Virus record (IMG/VR): IMGVR_UViG_3300015373_000022
Location: 1-35,518 of that record
Source: a virus
Length of the DNA stretch: 35,518 nt
Reading direction: 5' to 3' (one strand)
Every line of letters begins with the position of its first letter. Within the stretch, counting starts at the first letter, position 1. This document shows, piece after piece, positions 8,142 through 16,988 of the stretch. The notes under the pieces are model-generated. The model searched no databases. It saw nothing but the letters and a program-made list of their open reading frames with translations, and was not told where the DNA came from. Position numbers and translations under genes: made by a program.

Positions 8142-8384
8142 ATGCCGTTGCCACGTCCACCTGTCAGAAACATGACGGACTTCGTGGTATTTTGCTTCGT
8201 ATTCATAGTAACTACAGGATTGCTAATTTCATTCCTAACTATAGCAGGTATGGCTATCTTTACGGATAAAGACTTAGCACAAGCTTTTGGAGCTATGTCA
8301 GATATTCTGACAACTCTTATAGGTTCTTTAGTAGGGTTTATAGCAGGTAAGAGTGCAGCTAGAGAAGAAGATAGAGAGTCATGA
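8142..8384 (+). CDS. small two-helix membrane protein, holin-like
   Basis: An 80-aa protein with two predicted transmembrane helices (about residues 14-39 and 55-69, ending LIGSLVGFIAGKS) separated by a short polar FTDKDLAQAF segment. The C-terminus is charged (AAREEDRES). This is the topology of small class II holins. However, its neighbours are virion genes and the next gene is a membrane-anchored collagen-like protein, so the pair may act together at the membrane. The stop overlaps the next start as ATGA. The start ATG at 8142 lacks a ribosome site; ATG at 8172 is an alternative. Confidence 0.65.
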   Translation: MPLPRPPVRNMTDFVVFCFVFIVTTGLLISFLTIAGMAIFTDKDLAQAFGAMSDILTTLIGSLVGFIAGKSAAREEDRES

Positions 8385-9058
8385 CTCCCCTACAGGGGGT
8401 AGGTTTTTGCGGAGGATTTGTTTTTCTGATAGGTAGCAGCGTTTTATTAAGCCTGATCGGAAATACTGGTGAAGGTTCTGCATCTACACCCAGTACATTG
8501 GTTACAACAATTACAGTTGTTGAACCAATACCAGGTCCACCAGGACCAAAAGGAGAACAAGGTGAGCCAGGAGAACCAGGATTGGCCGGACCCAGAGGAA
8601 TTGCAGGAGAAAGAGGAGAAAGAGGCAAGCAAGGAAGACCAGGAAAAGCGGGGCAAAATGGCGTGGACGGCTCCATAGGTCCACAAGGTTTACCCGGAAT
8701 AAATGGAACTAATGGAACTGATGGTCTAAATGGAGAACAAGGACCACAAGGAATTCCAGGAAATATGGGGCCACAAGGTTTACCAGGTCCACGGGGTGAA
8801 CAAGGAGAAACTGGGAGAATTGGTCCCAGAGGAAAACAAGGTATTCCTGGTAAGCAAGGAAATGTTGGACCAGTTGGTCCAAGAGGCGAAACAGGTTCAA
8901 TTGGACCTATTGGACCCGAAGGACCGCAGGGAATTCCTGGACCTATTGGTCCAGCCGGGCCATTTTGTCCAACTGGATTCACACCAACGGTTATTGGAGT
9001 TCATGAGAGAGCACCCGACGACATAACTGTAAATGTTCTCGTCTGTTTAGAAGATTAA
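8381..9058 (+). CDS. membrane-anchored collagen-like protein
   Basis: A 225-aa protein with an N-terminal hydrophobic segment (about residues 7-27), a short Thr/Val linker, and uninterrupted Gly-X-Y repeats over about residues 51-194. Its C-terminal head of about 30 residues has two cysteines. Collagen-like repeats form rod-shaped trimers and are common in phage fibres. The membrane segment is unusual for a virion fibre: it could anchor the rod in a membrane, or the segment could be buried in the virion. The ATG overlaps the preceding TGA. A perfect CCCTACAGGG motif begins seven bases into the gene. Confidence 0.85.
   Translation: MTPLQGVGFCGGFVFLIGSSVLLSLIGNTGEGSASTPSTLVTTITVVEPIPGPPGPKGEQGEPGEPGLAGPRGIAGERGERGKQGRPGKAGQNGVDGSIGPQGLPGINGTNGTDGLNGEQGPQGIPGNMGPQGLPGPRGEQGETGRIGPRGKQGIPGKQGNVGPVGPRGETGSIGPIGPEGPQGIPGPIGPAGPFCPTGFTPTVIGVHERAPDDITVNVLVCLED
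8388..8397. repeat. dispersed motif, perfect copy (CCCTACAGGG)
   Basis: A perfect 10-mer inside the first codons of the collagen-like gene, read as CCC CTA CAG GGG. It is extended on both sides to CCCC...GGGG. One of seven perfect copies in the window. Confidence 0.75.
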
Positions 9059-9059
9059 G

Positions 9060-9596
9060 ATGACTCACGTATTCGACCCCAATACTGGCTACGTTGTAAT
9101 TGATGGGCAGATCGTAGAGAAGGACGCTCTACGGGTTGCTGAAGAACTAAAGAAATATGATCCTAACCTGGAAGTGATTTGTGTCGATCCTGCTCATTCG
9201 GATATTAATGACGCTCCGTTCATCATTTGTGAATATGTGAATGGAGTGTTTAAGCGGGTCTTTGAATGTTGGCAACTGGATGACCGGGTGCTGGACAGAA
9301 TCAAGTTTGCAGATACTCATAAGACTGACATTCTTGCCGAACTCGACAAAACAAACAAAGTTAGATACGATAGAAAGCAAGCTCGATTCCGAGATATTAT
9401 GGAAGCAAACAAAGACTTGGTGTCTCACGTCGTAGCTATGAAGAAATCTAGATATTCCTTTAAGGATCGTGACACCGGCGAAAAGGTCACCATTTTTGAT
9501 GATCGGCCTGCTGAGCGGCATAACTTCCCTTTGAGTAAATCTACTACCCCTGTAGGGAAGCTTACCTTTTCGTATGGGAGTCACCATGCAATTTAA
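9060..9596 (+). CDS. conserved phage protein of unknown function
   Basis: A 178-aa protein between the collagen-like gene and the tail connector. Its N-terminal half has the pattern YVVIDGQIVEKDALRVAEEL, PNLEVICVDPA and DAPFIICEYVNG. The middle is helical and charged (RKQARFRDIMEANKDLVSHVV) and is followed by YSFKDRDTGEKV. I recall this arrangement from phage genomes as an uncharacterised family near head-tail genes. No catalytic residues are evident. The 3' end overlaps the connector gene and contains a CCCTGTAGGG motif 29 bases before that gene's start. Confidence 0.7.
   Translation: MTHVFDPNTGYVVIDGQIVEKDALRVAEELKKYDPNLEVICVDPAHSDINDAPFIICEYVNGVFKRVFECWQLDDRVLDRIKFADTHKTDILAELDKTNKVRYDRKQARFRDIMEANKDLVSHVVAMKKSRYSFKDRDTGEKVTIFDDRPAERHNFPLSKSTTPVGKLTFSYGSHHAI
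9548..9557. repeat. dispersed motif, perfect copy (CCCTGTAGGG)
   Basis: Read as CCT GTA GGG (Pro-Val-Gly) near the end of the 178-aa gene and 28 bases ahead of the connector start. Confidence 0.75.
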
Positions 9597-10878
9597 TACG
9601 TTAGAACGAAAAGTTCGGCGGTTGTTCGGTGACGAATTTGACATTGTTATCGAACGACAGGATATCATTGACTGGACCAACGCAGCGCAAGTCGATATCG
9701 CACGGAAGACTAATTGTTTACCTTATGATATTGTTTTCCCTGCTCGTGCTTTTCCCATTGTTATTCCTGACCTGTACCTAATGTATAGGGTTACTTATGG
9801 TAGCCCTGCTACTCCAAAGACGTTTACAACTCTTGAACAAATCGATGCAGAGTCTATTGGATATGGAGTTCAATCAGTAGGGACTCCAGCAAGATACTAT
9901 TTGCGTGGAAACAAAATCTATCTTTATCCAACTCCAGATACTGGTGATGAGACTAACGTAACTATTACATATGATCGTGCTCCGCTTGATTTACATTTGG
10001 TTGATCCTTGGTTTAACTATAAAGGAAACAATTCAAGGGTAAACATTCCAGGAAAAACTAAATTTCAAAGTGGTGCTAATAGTTTCTCTGTAGCTGTTGA
10101 TCTTCAACCTAGTAGTTGGGAACCTACTGCTAGATGGTGTATTGGGTCTCAATGGGGAACTACTACTCCTACTAAAGCTTGGAAATTTACTAAGACGAAT
10201 ACAGGTATGTTAGAGGTTACCCTACAGGATGCTGGGGGAACTTCTACTGTAGATACATCAACTGTAGCTTTACCAACATGGTCAAACGGAACTAGGGTTA
10301 AGCTAGGTTTCTACTGGAGTAATAACCCAAAGACTATTAAATTTGCTTATTCAACAAATGGTGGAGTTAGTTGGGTAGCTCTAGGAGCCTTACTATCAGC
10401 AACGGAATTTTCTAATATTAATGCTGGTGTTCAAGGAATTCAATTAGGAGTTCATGGGGCATCATCGGCAGATGGTGTTTACTTTGAAGGTAAAATATAC
10501 GGGATACAGTTATGGACTTCGGCTGCTCCTGTTACTGATATTGGTCAGGGAATTCTACAACTTGAAGTAGATACAAATAACGATTTGGATACAGTTGAAA
10601 CACCTACCATCTCTAGCTTTACGAGTAGTTCTGGTGATGTAGTTGAAGTTGATTCTGGAATTCTTACTAGCGATCCTTCTATTGATCTTCCTATTATGTA
10701 CCATGAGGACGTCGTCCGGTACGTATTGGCAAGAGCTTACGAGAAGAATGAGAACTACGAGGGACAGAATATGTCCGATACGTACTATCAAGAAGGACTA
10801 GCTCAGCGCGTTTTTGAATCTACTCATGGTGATGAATCATTCCCGTTTGTCCGTCCTGATCCAATGGATTGGACATAA
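9586..10878 (+). CDS. tail connector/adaptor with an inserted LamG-like domain
   Basis: A 430-aa protein. Residues 1-137 (helical start, then RYYLRGNKIYLYPTP and VTITYDRAP) and 366-430 (LPIMYHEDVVRYVLARAYEKNE and a helical end) look like the two halves of a podovirus head-to-tail adaptor. Between them, about residues 140-315 form a beta-sandwich of LamG/concanavalin type (FSVAVDLQPSSW, VKLGFYWSN, VQGIQLGVHG, GKIYGIQLW). Such domains often bind glycans. I chose ATG at 9586 because GGGAG lies five bases before it; ATG at 9574 adds four residues. It overlaps both neighbours. Confidence 0.8.
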   Translation: MQFNTLERKVRRLFGDEFDIVIERQDIIDWTNAAQVDIARKTNCLPYDIVFPARAFPIVIPDLYLMYRVTYGSPATPKTFTTLEQIDAESIGYGVQSVGTPARYYLRGNKIYLYPTPDTGDETNVTITYDRAPLDLHLVDPWFNYKGNNSRVNIPGKTKFQSGANSFSVAVDLQPSSWEPTARWCIGSQWGTTTPTKAWKFTKTNTGMLEVTLQDAGGTSTVDTSTVALPTWSNGTRVKLGFYWSNNPKTIKFAYSTNGGVSWVALGALLSATEFSNINAGVQGIQLGVHGASSADGVYFEGKIYGIQLWTSAAPVTDIGQGILQLEVDTNNDLDTVETPTISSFTSSSGDVVEVDSGILTSDPSIDLPIMYHEDVVRYVLARAYEKNENYEGQNMSDTYYQEGLAQRVFESTHGDESFPFVRPDPMDWT

Positions 10879-12554
10879 TGGGAATACAAGGCGAAGAAGC
10901 ATTTCCTCTTGAGATTGGGTTCGGTTTATATTCGGCCGATCTACCATCTGCTATTCCCAATGGCTATTGTCAAGAAGCAATCAATACAGTTTGCTCAGGG
11001 GAATCTCAAGAGAACAGAGTAGGGTTTAACTACGTATCGGCTGTAGATTATTTTATTGAACAGCCAGTTACTCCTGAACATACTGCCTTTGTCTTTTGTT
11101 ATAACGATAATCCTGCCTATCCTGTTCTAGCTTGGCCTGACGGTAACTTCATTTGTTTTATTAGAGGATCGGCTAGGCTTTATTCAGCTGCATATACTGG
11201 TGATGGGTTCATGAGAGTGAACCCAGAAAATAGTATTGTTACGTCAATAGCTAACTATGGTACAATTACTTACTTTTGTACCAATCTTGGTATTCGTAAG
11301 ATAGCTGATATTCCTGGTCCACCATTCGTACCTGGTTTTAACTGGACTTCTGACGTAATTAATTTTACTTCAGTTACTACAGTTTTAACAGGCTTGTATG
11401 GTATGATTACCTTTAAGGACCGTATGTGGGCCTTTAAAGGTAATACTCTGTATTTTACTAATGCAGCTACAACTACTACTAACCCAGAAACTTGGAGTCC
11501 TGTAACACAAGCTATTCCAGTTGAGGGTCCAGGTGGTTCAGGTGAAATTCTTAAAATCATTCCTATTGGTGCTCGTCTTCTCATTTTCACTTCTAATGGT
11601 TTGTATGCTCTTACTGTTCAGGGAGAGCCTGCTTCATGGGTCTTCAAATCACTCGACAACAGATCATTGAGTAATCATAGACAATGTGCATTTGAGAGAA
11701 ACAACTTAATTTATTATGTAAACACTCTTGGTGTATATGTTACCGACGGTTATGAAGTTACTAAACTTTCATCATCTATAGACGATAAGTTCTTTACAGC
11801 AGTAACTGGTAACGTTAGATACTCACTCAACTTCCTACAGGATGGAATGTTGTTGAGTATGAGCCGTATCTTCAAACATACCAATAATCAAATCTACTAT
11901 GACACAACTTACCATCAGATGTTCTATACTAGATTGGATACAATTGCCTGGTCAGAGTGGAATCTAAAGAACTATGATACTGGTCAGACAGGAGTATTTC
12001 AGGATTATAATATTGCGACGATCCTCTCAAGTTCAGATAGTATCTATTCGTTCCTGTCACCCGATCCTTTATCATTTGTATTGCCAGTAGCAGGTAACTC
12101 TAGCGTAGCAGTACCATTAGCATGTTTTTTGCAACTCTGTACATATGATGGGTACTTAAATAAGGTAAGAATTCTAGCTGGTGCCAACGGCGTCAAACAG
12201 GAACCTATACATATTAAGATCAGATCGTCCTATTCTGACTTCGGACAGTCTTGGAATATCAGTTATATTAAGTATGCCTTCGCTGAAGTCTTTACAAGTG
12301 ACCCAAATTACCTTTTTGAGACGTGGTGGGTACTGGATGGTACTACGGATGCTCAACAACAGCTTCTAACAGTGATTGATGGTGGTACTCCTGGTGAGGG
12401 AACCAACCTAGTTAAGATTACAGCAGGTTTTCATAGCCGACGTGCTGGTCTATCTATCCATACTATCCTCCAAAGTGTCAATTCGCAGGTAAAATTCAAG
12501 AATTTCGTTGCAATTATGCACACTGAGCGACGAGAATTCAAGGAAATTCGCTAA
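10878..12554 (+). CDS. tail tubular/nozzle protein
   Basis: A 558-aa beta-rich protein downstream of the connector, coupled by TAATG. Repeated blade-like strands ([53 protein letters not shown]) are typical of the beta-propeller nozzle proteins of short-tailed phages (T7 gp12 type). It would form the distal tube and carry the fibres encoded next. I find no tape-measure protein in the block, which agrees with a short, non-flexible tail. The stop again overlaps the next ATG by one base. Confidence 0.8.
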   Translation: MGIQGEEAFPLEIGFGLYSADLPSAIPNGYCQEAINTVCSGESQENRVGFNYVSAVDYFIEQPVTPEHTAFVFCYNDNPAYPVLAWPDGNFICFIRGSARLYSAAYTGDGFMRVNPENSIVTSIANYGTITYFCTNLGIRKIADIPGPPFVPGFNWTSDVINFTSVTTVLTGLYGMITFKDRMWAFKGNTLYFTNAATTTTNPETWSPVTQAIPVEGPGGSGEILKIIPIGARLLIFTSNGLYALTVQGEPASWVFKSLDNRSLSNHRQCAFERNNLIYYVNTLGVYVTDGYEVTKLSSSIDDKFFTAVTGNVRYSLNFLQDGMLLSMSRIFKHTNNQIYYDTTYHQMFYTRLDTIAWSEWNLKNYDTGQTGVFQDYNIATILSSSDSIYSFLSPDPLSFVLPVAGNSSVAVPLACFLQLCTYDGYLNKVRILAGANGVKQEPIHIKIRSSYSDFGQSWNISYIKYAFAEVFTSDPNYLFETWWVLDGTTDAQQQLLTVIDGGTPGEGTNLVKITAGFHSRRAGLSIHTILQSVNSQVKFKNFVAIMHTERREFKEIR

Positions 12555-15037
12555 TGGCCACAAATAAAGAGCCTGGTGGAGCGCAATATTCCAGACAAAG
12601 CGGATTACCTTCAAATATTACCGAATTGAAGGAAGCTTCTCCATTCAAACAGTCTTGGATGGACAAAAGAACCCATGATGACCCAGAATTTCACTATATT
12701 GGTGAATCTCTACCCGTTCCTTCGGTAATTAAGAGTGTTGGAGTATCTAACTCTGTAGGGGTTAGCCCAATTCCAGCTAGAGAAGATCATGTTCATGCTG
12801 GTGCAGGTGGTGCAAGTGGAACATCCTCTGGTTTTTGTGCTAGAACCCCAGATAATGTAAATGTTCCTAATGCTACTTGGCAATTAATCTCAGTTATTAA
12901 CTTTGCTTGGAACGACGGTAACTGGACCATCAGTGGTGGGAAAGCTATCTGTCCTACTACTGGTCGTTATTTTATAAGGGGACAAGTTCAGCTTCGTCAG
13001 AACATGACTAGCCCTGCTAGGGTAATGGTTGGTTTCGAAGTTAATGGTACATTACTTGGTCATGCTCAATCTGGTTATGCTGCTTCCATTAACACAAATA
13101 CTGGTCCGAGTGAGTGTGCAGCGGTTCTTAATCTTACTGCTGGTGATGCATTAGGTTTACAATCTTTCCAAACTTCTGGTGGAGCACAACAAACTAATGA
13201 TGGTTGGACGTTTTTAATTGGAGAACGTCTTGGGGGTTTGACTGGACCAAAGGGTGATACAGGATTAACTGGTCCACAAGGAATTCCTGGTCCCCAGGGA
13301 ATCCAGGGAAATACTGGATTACAGGGTCCACAAGGTCCAATTGGTCCAACTGGAAATACAGGACCACAAGGTGCTCAAGGTCCAATAGGAAATACAGGTG
13401 CAACTGGTTCACAAGGACCAAAAGGTGATACAGGAGATATAGGACCACAAGGACCAATTGGTTTAACTGGACCTACAGGAAATACTGGAGCACAAGGTCC
13501 ACCAGGTAATACTGGTCCGGCCGGAAGTACAGGTCCGCAAGGTCCACAAGGTATTAAAGGTGATACTGGTAATACAGGACCACAGGGACCAATAGGAAAT
13601 ACTGGACCTGCTGGACCACAAGGTAATCCTGGTGCTGATTCAACTGTTCCAGGTCCACAAGGACCACAGGGAATAAAAGGTGATACAGGAGCTACAGGAG
13701 CGCAAGGTCCGCAAGGTAATACAGGTGCTCAAGGAATTCAAGGTCCTCAAGGTATTCCTGGTGTAGCAGAAGTTTGGTATTCTGGTGCAGGTGCTCCTGC
13801 TGGTGCTACTGGTATAGTTGGGGACTGGTATTTAAATACCACTAACGGTGATGTTTATGAAAAGACTGGTGCATCAGCATGGACACTAAGAGGTAATATT
13901 AGGGGTCCCCAAGGTATACAAGGTATACAGGGAATTCAAGGACCAACTGGAAATACCGGAGCAACTGGTGCAGATGGTCCACAAGGTCCGCAAGGTCCAA
14001 CAGGAGCAACTGGTAGTCAGGGACCAATTGGTAATACAGGTCCACAAGGTCCGCAAGGTATTAAGGGAGATACTGGAAATACTGGCTCTCAAGGTCCTCA
14101 AGGTATTCAAGGACCACAAGGTCCAACAGGACAAGCAGAAGTTTGGTATTCTGGAACTTCTAACCCTGCGGGAGCAACTGGAGTAGTTGGAGATTGGTAT
14201 TTAAATACTACCAGTGGTGACGTATTTGAAAAAACGGGTGCCTCTACATGGACACTTCAAGGAAACATTAGAGGCCCACAAGGTGTTCAGGGAATTCAAG
14301 GAACTCAAGGTCCACAAGGAACTACAGGAGCTACAGGTTCTCAAGGTCCGCAAGGAAATCCTGGTGCAACAGGTTCTCAGGGTCCAAAAGGAGATAAGGG
14401 AGATACCGGAGATACTGGTGCAACTGGTGCTACAGGAAGTCAAGGTCCGCAAGGTATTCAAGGACCAGCAGGACCGGCTGGTGAAGGTATTGCAGTAGGT
14501 TGTGTTTATTTGTGGCCTGCTTCAACTACTAACATGCCTCTTAAGCATTTAGTGTGTGATGGTGCTGCAATTTCTAGAACTACCTTTGCTGCTTTATTTG
14601 CAGTTATTGGAACTACGTGGGGATCGGGAGATGGTTCTACCACCTTTAATCTTCCTAATATGCTAGATTTTTTTGTTATGGGTGCAAATACTTCTGGTGG
14701 TACAGGTGGTTCTGCTGATTCTGCTGTGGTATCGCACTCCCATACACAGCCTACTCACACACACACATTAAGCAACCACACTCACACTATAGCTCACACT
14801 CACGATGTTTCTTTGCGTAACGTAACTGGTTCTGCTGGTGGTGCAGCAGTAGGTGGAACAGCGCAGTTTGGAACTGCAACAACTACAGCTGCAAGTAATG
14901 CAAATACAGGTACTCCATCAAACAATGCTACTGGTGCAGATGGTAATGATGCTACGGGTACTTCTGGTGTGAGTGGAACAGGGCTTAATCTCCCTCCGTA
15001 TAAAAAGATGATCTATATTATAAGGGCACAAGCATAA
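12554..15037 (+). CDS. collagen-repeat tail fibre with C1q-like and collar domains
   Basis: An 827-aa host-recognition fibre. In order: an N-terminal virion-attachment segment (about 1-90); a C1q/TNF-like beta domain (about 92-227, [13 protein letters not shown] and [10 protein letters not shown]); long Gly-X-Y collagen stretches; two copies of a 47-aa module starting AEVWYSG (bases 13766-13905 and 14135-14274); and a C-terminal tail-collar domain from about residue 645. Residues about 726-750 hold many alternating His (HSHT, THTHT, HTHT, HTHD), like the metal-binding needle of T4 short tail fibres. Gly-X-Y stretches trimerise. Confidence 0.9.
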   Translation: MATNKEPGGAQYSRQSGLPSNITELKEASPFKQSWMDKRTHDDPEFHYIGESLPVPSVIKSVGVSNSVGVSPIPAREDHVHAGAGGASGTSSGFCARTPDNVNVPNATWQLISVINFAWNDGNWTISGGKAICPTTGRYFIRGQVQLRQNMTSPARVMVGFEVNGTLLGHAQSGYAASINTNTGPSECAAVLNLTAGDALGLQSFQTSGGAQQTNDGWTFLIGERLGGLTGPKGDTGLTGPQGIPGPQGIQGNTGLQGPQGPIGPTGNTGPQGAQGPIGNTGATGSQGPKGDTGDIGPQGPIGLTGPTGNTGAQGPPGNTGPAGSTGPQGPQGIKGDTGNTGPQGPIGNTGPAGPQGNPGADSTVPGPQGPQGIKGDTGATGAQGPQGNTGAQGIQGPQGIPGVAEVWYSGAGAPAGATGIVGDWYLNTTNGDVYEKTGASAWTLRGNIRGPQGIQGIQGIQGPTGNTGATGADGPQGPQGPTGATGSQGPIGNTGPQGPQGIKGDTGNTGSQGPQGIQGPQGPTGQAEVWYSGTSNPAGATGVVGDWYLNTTSGDVFEKTGASTWTLQGNIRGPQGVQGIQGTQGPQGTTGATGSQGPQGNPGATGSQGPKGDKGDTGDTGATGATGSQGPQGIQGPAGPAGEGIAVGCVYLWPASTTNMPLKHLVCDGAAISRTTFAALFAVIGTTWGSGDGSTTFNLPNMLDFFVMGANTSGGTGGSADSAVVSHSHTQPTHTHTLSNHTHTIAHTHDVSLRNVTGSAGGAAVGGTAQFGTATTTAASNANTGTPSNNATGADGNDATGTSGVSGTGLNLPPYKKMIYIIRAQA
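13766..14274 (+). repeat. two copies of a 47-aa fibre module
   Basis: The segments 13766-13905 and 14135-14274 encode closely similar modules (AEVWYSG, then [18 protein letters not shown], then EKTGASxWTLxGNIRG). They interrupt the collagen repeats as rigid knobs. Similar modules occur in many phage fibres. Confidence 0.85.
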
Positions 15038-15360
15038 TGTCTCTCGACCAAGCCTTCAGAAAAGCCCTTCGCCCTGTTGACGCCAGGGGCCTGCGTGGTG
15101 TATTCTCACGTGGCAAGCCGCAGTACGGTAAGATCGCAAATGTACCCAGACCGGGTGCCCAAATGTTTAGGCCACAATTAGCCGCACAACAAAGATTAAG
15201 AAGGGGTCTTGCAAATGCCTCTGGACCCGGCAACGTTAAACGCCTTAAAGAATCGTTGGATGCTGGACGAAATGGGCCTCGATCAAGAGGCCAACTTGGC
15301 AAGAATCAACGCAAGGCAATCGCTCGAAGACTTAAGGCGCACAAACAAAAGAAGCACTGA
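15037..15360 (+). CDS. very basic small protein
   Basis: A 107-aa protein starting ATG at 15037, coupled to the fibre gene by TAATG. It is rich in Arg, Lys, Gly and Pro throughout and ends in a run of Lys/His/Arg. It is the first of four consecutive very basic gene products. The last 146 bases are shared with the next gene in a different frame. The first ~180 bases have no other candidate frame, which supports at least the N-terminal part. It may bind DNA or be an internal head protein; the function is not known. Confidence 0.55.
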   Translation: MSLDQAFRKALRPVDARGLRGVFSRGKPQYGKIANVPRPGAQMFRPQLAAQQRLRRGLANASGPGNVKRLKESLDAGRNGPRSRGQLGKNQRKAIARRLKAHKQKKH

Positions 15361-15622
15361 ACGTAGCGCTGATCTAATGGCTGATCGTGGTCTAGCTCGT
15401 TCTGGAATTGCCCGTAAAGTAGATATGGAACGAGAGCAAGATTTCCAGAGAGCTATGGGTAGAACAGATACAGCAAAGACTGTTGCTCTATCAGCTATTG
15501 CAAGAAAGCGTTTACAGAATAAAGCTGCTTACGATCAATCCAGAGCACAACTAGCTCTTGGAATGGGAGTTGCTCCATCAGTTGCTCCTTCAACTTCAAC
15601 TGATACAGGAACTACACTATAA
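15215..15622 (+). CDS. helical structural protein, family common near phage fibres
   Basis: A 135-aa helical protein. The segment ADLMADRGLARSGIARKVDMEREQDFQRA follows a pattern (…RGxxxSGxxxxxxxxxxxxF…) I recall from small virion proteins near tail genes. ATG at 15215 has AAGGGG eight bases upstream; a TTG at 15209 is in frame. It overlaps the preceding basic gene by 146 bases in the +1 frame. The overlap may be true, or reflect a programmed frameshift, or an indel in the assembly. The C-terminus is Ser/Thr/Pro-rich. Confidence 0.7.
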   Translation: MPLDPATLNALKNRWMLDEMGLDQEANLARINARQSLEDLRRTNKRSTERSADLMADRGLARSGIARKVDMEREQDFQRAMGRTDTAKTVALSAIARKRLQNKAAYDQSRAQLALGMGVAPSVAPSTSTDTGTTL

Positions 15623-15906
15623 TGGCGCTAACTCCACCATCTAAACCAACAGCTAATCCAGTTAGAAAAGCTGTAGCTAAACAACTAGTTCCACCACCAA
15701 CTACACTCAAACCAGGAATTCAACCAGTAGCTAAAAGACCAGGAGTTCTTCCACCTGTTGTACCTAAACCAGTAATTAACATACCCAGTAGTAGTGGTAA
15801 GTGGTCCATGTTTAAGGGTGGACCATTGAGTAGACAAACGACTGGTCTTAAGCGATCAGTTAGAGCTAAAAAATCCCCTACAGGTAGGAATAACCAATGG
15901 CTTTAG
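15622..15906 (+). CDS. proline- and lysine-rich basic protein
   Basis: A 94-aa protein coupled by TAATG, dominated by Pro, Lys, Val and Thr (for example KQLVPPPTTLKPGIQPVAKR) and ending in a basic RAKKSPTGRN tail. It is likely disordered. It belongs to the run of basic proteins between the fibre and the two large proteins. No enzyme motif is present. Internal virion or DNA-associated roles are inferences from charge and position only. Confidence 0.65.
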   Translation: MALTPPSKPTANPVRKAVAKQLVPPPTTLKPGIQPVAKRPGVLPPVVPKPVINIPSSSGKWSMFKGGPLSRQTTGLKRSVRAKKSPTGRNNQWL

Positions 15907-16988
15907 CAACTTCTAAGCCTAGGGTTTCTGTTATTGGCCGGGGGGTTCCTGCTACACGGGGACCAATGGTTCATACTACCGCCAATACAGCAACTCCTAG
16001 TACAAGAACTACTGGCACAGTCAATAAACGAATTATGACTTCTGCCGGTAATAATCCTGGTGGTTTAAGAACCACGGCTCGTAATCCATTTCCTTCTGCT
16101 CCAGGTAAGAAAAGAGCAGCAATGACTCCTGGTGGACCCGTTCTTAAGAAAGGCCCACCAACTCCCGGAAACGCTGTTCGTATTATTCGTGGTCCAGGAA
16201 TGGCTAGGCGTGCTGGTACTCCTAAGACTGGACTTCGTAATTTACAGACTGTTCAGAGAATTCGTGGAGCTAGAGAAAATATCCGACAGAAGGAAGGTCG
16301 CAGGGTAATCAATCCTGCTGGTCCTAGGAAGATCATCAAGACCAAGGGTCGTACAAAGATCATAGGTAAAAATAGAGTCATCATTGTTACAAAGCGTGGC
16401 TCTGTTGTTAAGAACAAGAAGGCTGGGACAGTTACTAGAACTAAGCTTCTAGGGAAAGAGAACCCTTATTCACGGACCAGAACTACCGTAACTGGTGGAG
16501 GTTCAAAAACGGCAACTAAGGCTGACGACTGGACAGCAGTAAAGCGTTCAGGTCAAAAGGGTTCTCGTCTGATTGTTAAGCAGGAGAGTGGTAGAAAAGT
16601 AGTTGTAGGTCGTAGGAAGGCTACTCCTAATAAACTCCGTGTTAGAGTTATTGGACCTGGTGGAAAGACCAGGATGACTAGAGTTGTCGGTCCTAAGTTT
16701 ACTAAGACTACTCGTGGTGGTAAGACAGTTACGAAAAAGACTCGTATGCTTACTAAGGAACAGTCTAAGAAAACTGCCCGTGTTGGTCAGAAGCGTTGGG
16801 TCAGGGCTGGACTTGGAATTAAGTCTAAGCATATGGAAAAGCAACCTACTTTCCATGAAGGTCCAAAGGGTAAGGGAAATTGGAAGAAGGTTCACACTAT
16901 TCGTCGTCGGCGTCGTCGGCGTGGTGCGAGATTTAATCAGTCTGTGACTAAGAGTCAGCTTAAAAATCAGGGAGCTAGGAGTTACTAA
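15897..16988 (+). CDS. large, extremely basic protein, possible DNA-condensing virion protein
   Basis: A 363-aa protein with very high Arg/Lys content throughout. It includes an IRRRRRRRG stretch near the C-terminus and repeated basic beta-hairpin-like units (KTKGRTKIIGKNRVIIVTKR, SGRKVVVGRRK, TRGGKTVTKKTR). ATG at 15897 has TAGGA seven bases upstream, and a CCCTACAGG motif lies 13 bases before it. Nothing like an enzyme is visible. It may neutralise packaged DNA or be ejected with it. I do not recognise the family. Confidence 0.7.
   Translation: MALATSKPRVSVIGRGVPATRGPMVHTTANTATPSTRTTGTVNKRIMTSAGNNPGGLRTTARNPFPSAPGKKRAAMTPGGPVLKKGPPTPGNAVRIIRGPGMARRAGTPKTGLRNLQTVQRIRGARENIRQKEGRRVINPAGPRKIIKTKGRTKIIGKNRVIIVTKRGSVVKNKKAGTVTRTKLLGKENPYSRTRTTVTGGGSKTATKADDWTAVKRSGQKGSRLIVKQESGRKVVVGRRKATPNKLRVRVIGPGGKTRMTRVVGPKFTKTTRGGKTVTKKTRMLTKEQSKKTARVGQKRWVRAGLGIKSKHMEKQPTFHEGPKGKGNWKKVHTIRRRRRRRGARFNQSVTKSQLKNQGARSY

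Noticed and set aside
8359-8982. Long Gly-Pro-rich frame on the - strand opposite the collagen-like gene
   Set aside because: It is the shadow of the Gly-X-Y repeat; the + strand gene has coupling and a sensible N-terminus.
13194-14498. Several open frames on both strands within the tail fibre gene
   Set aside because: Repeat-driven shadows of collagen codons with no start signals.
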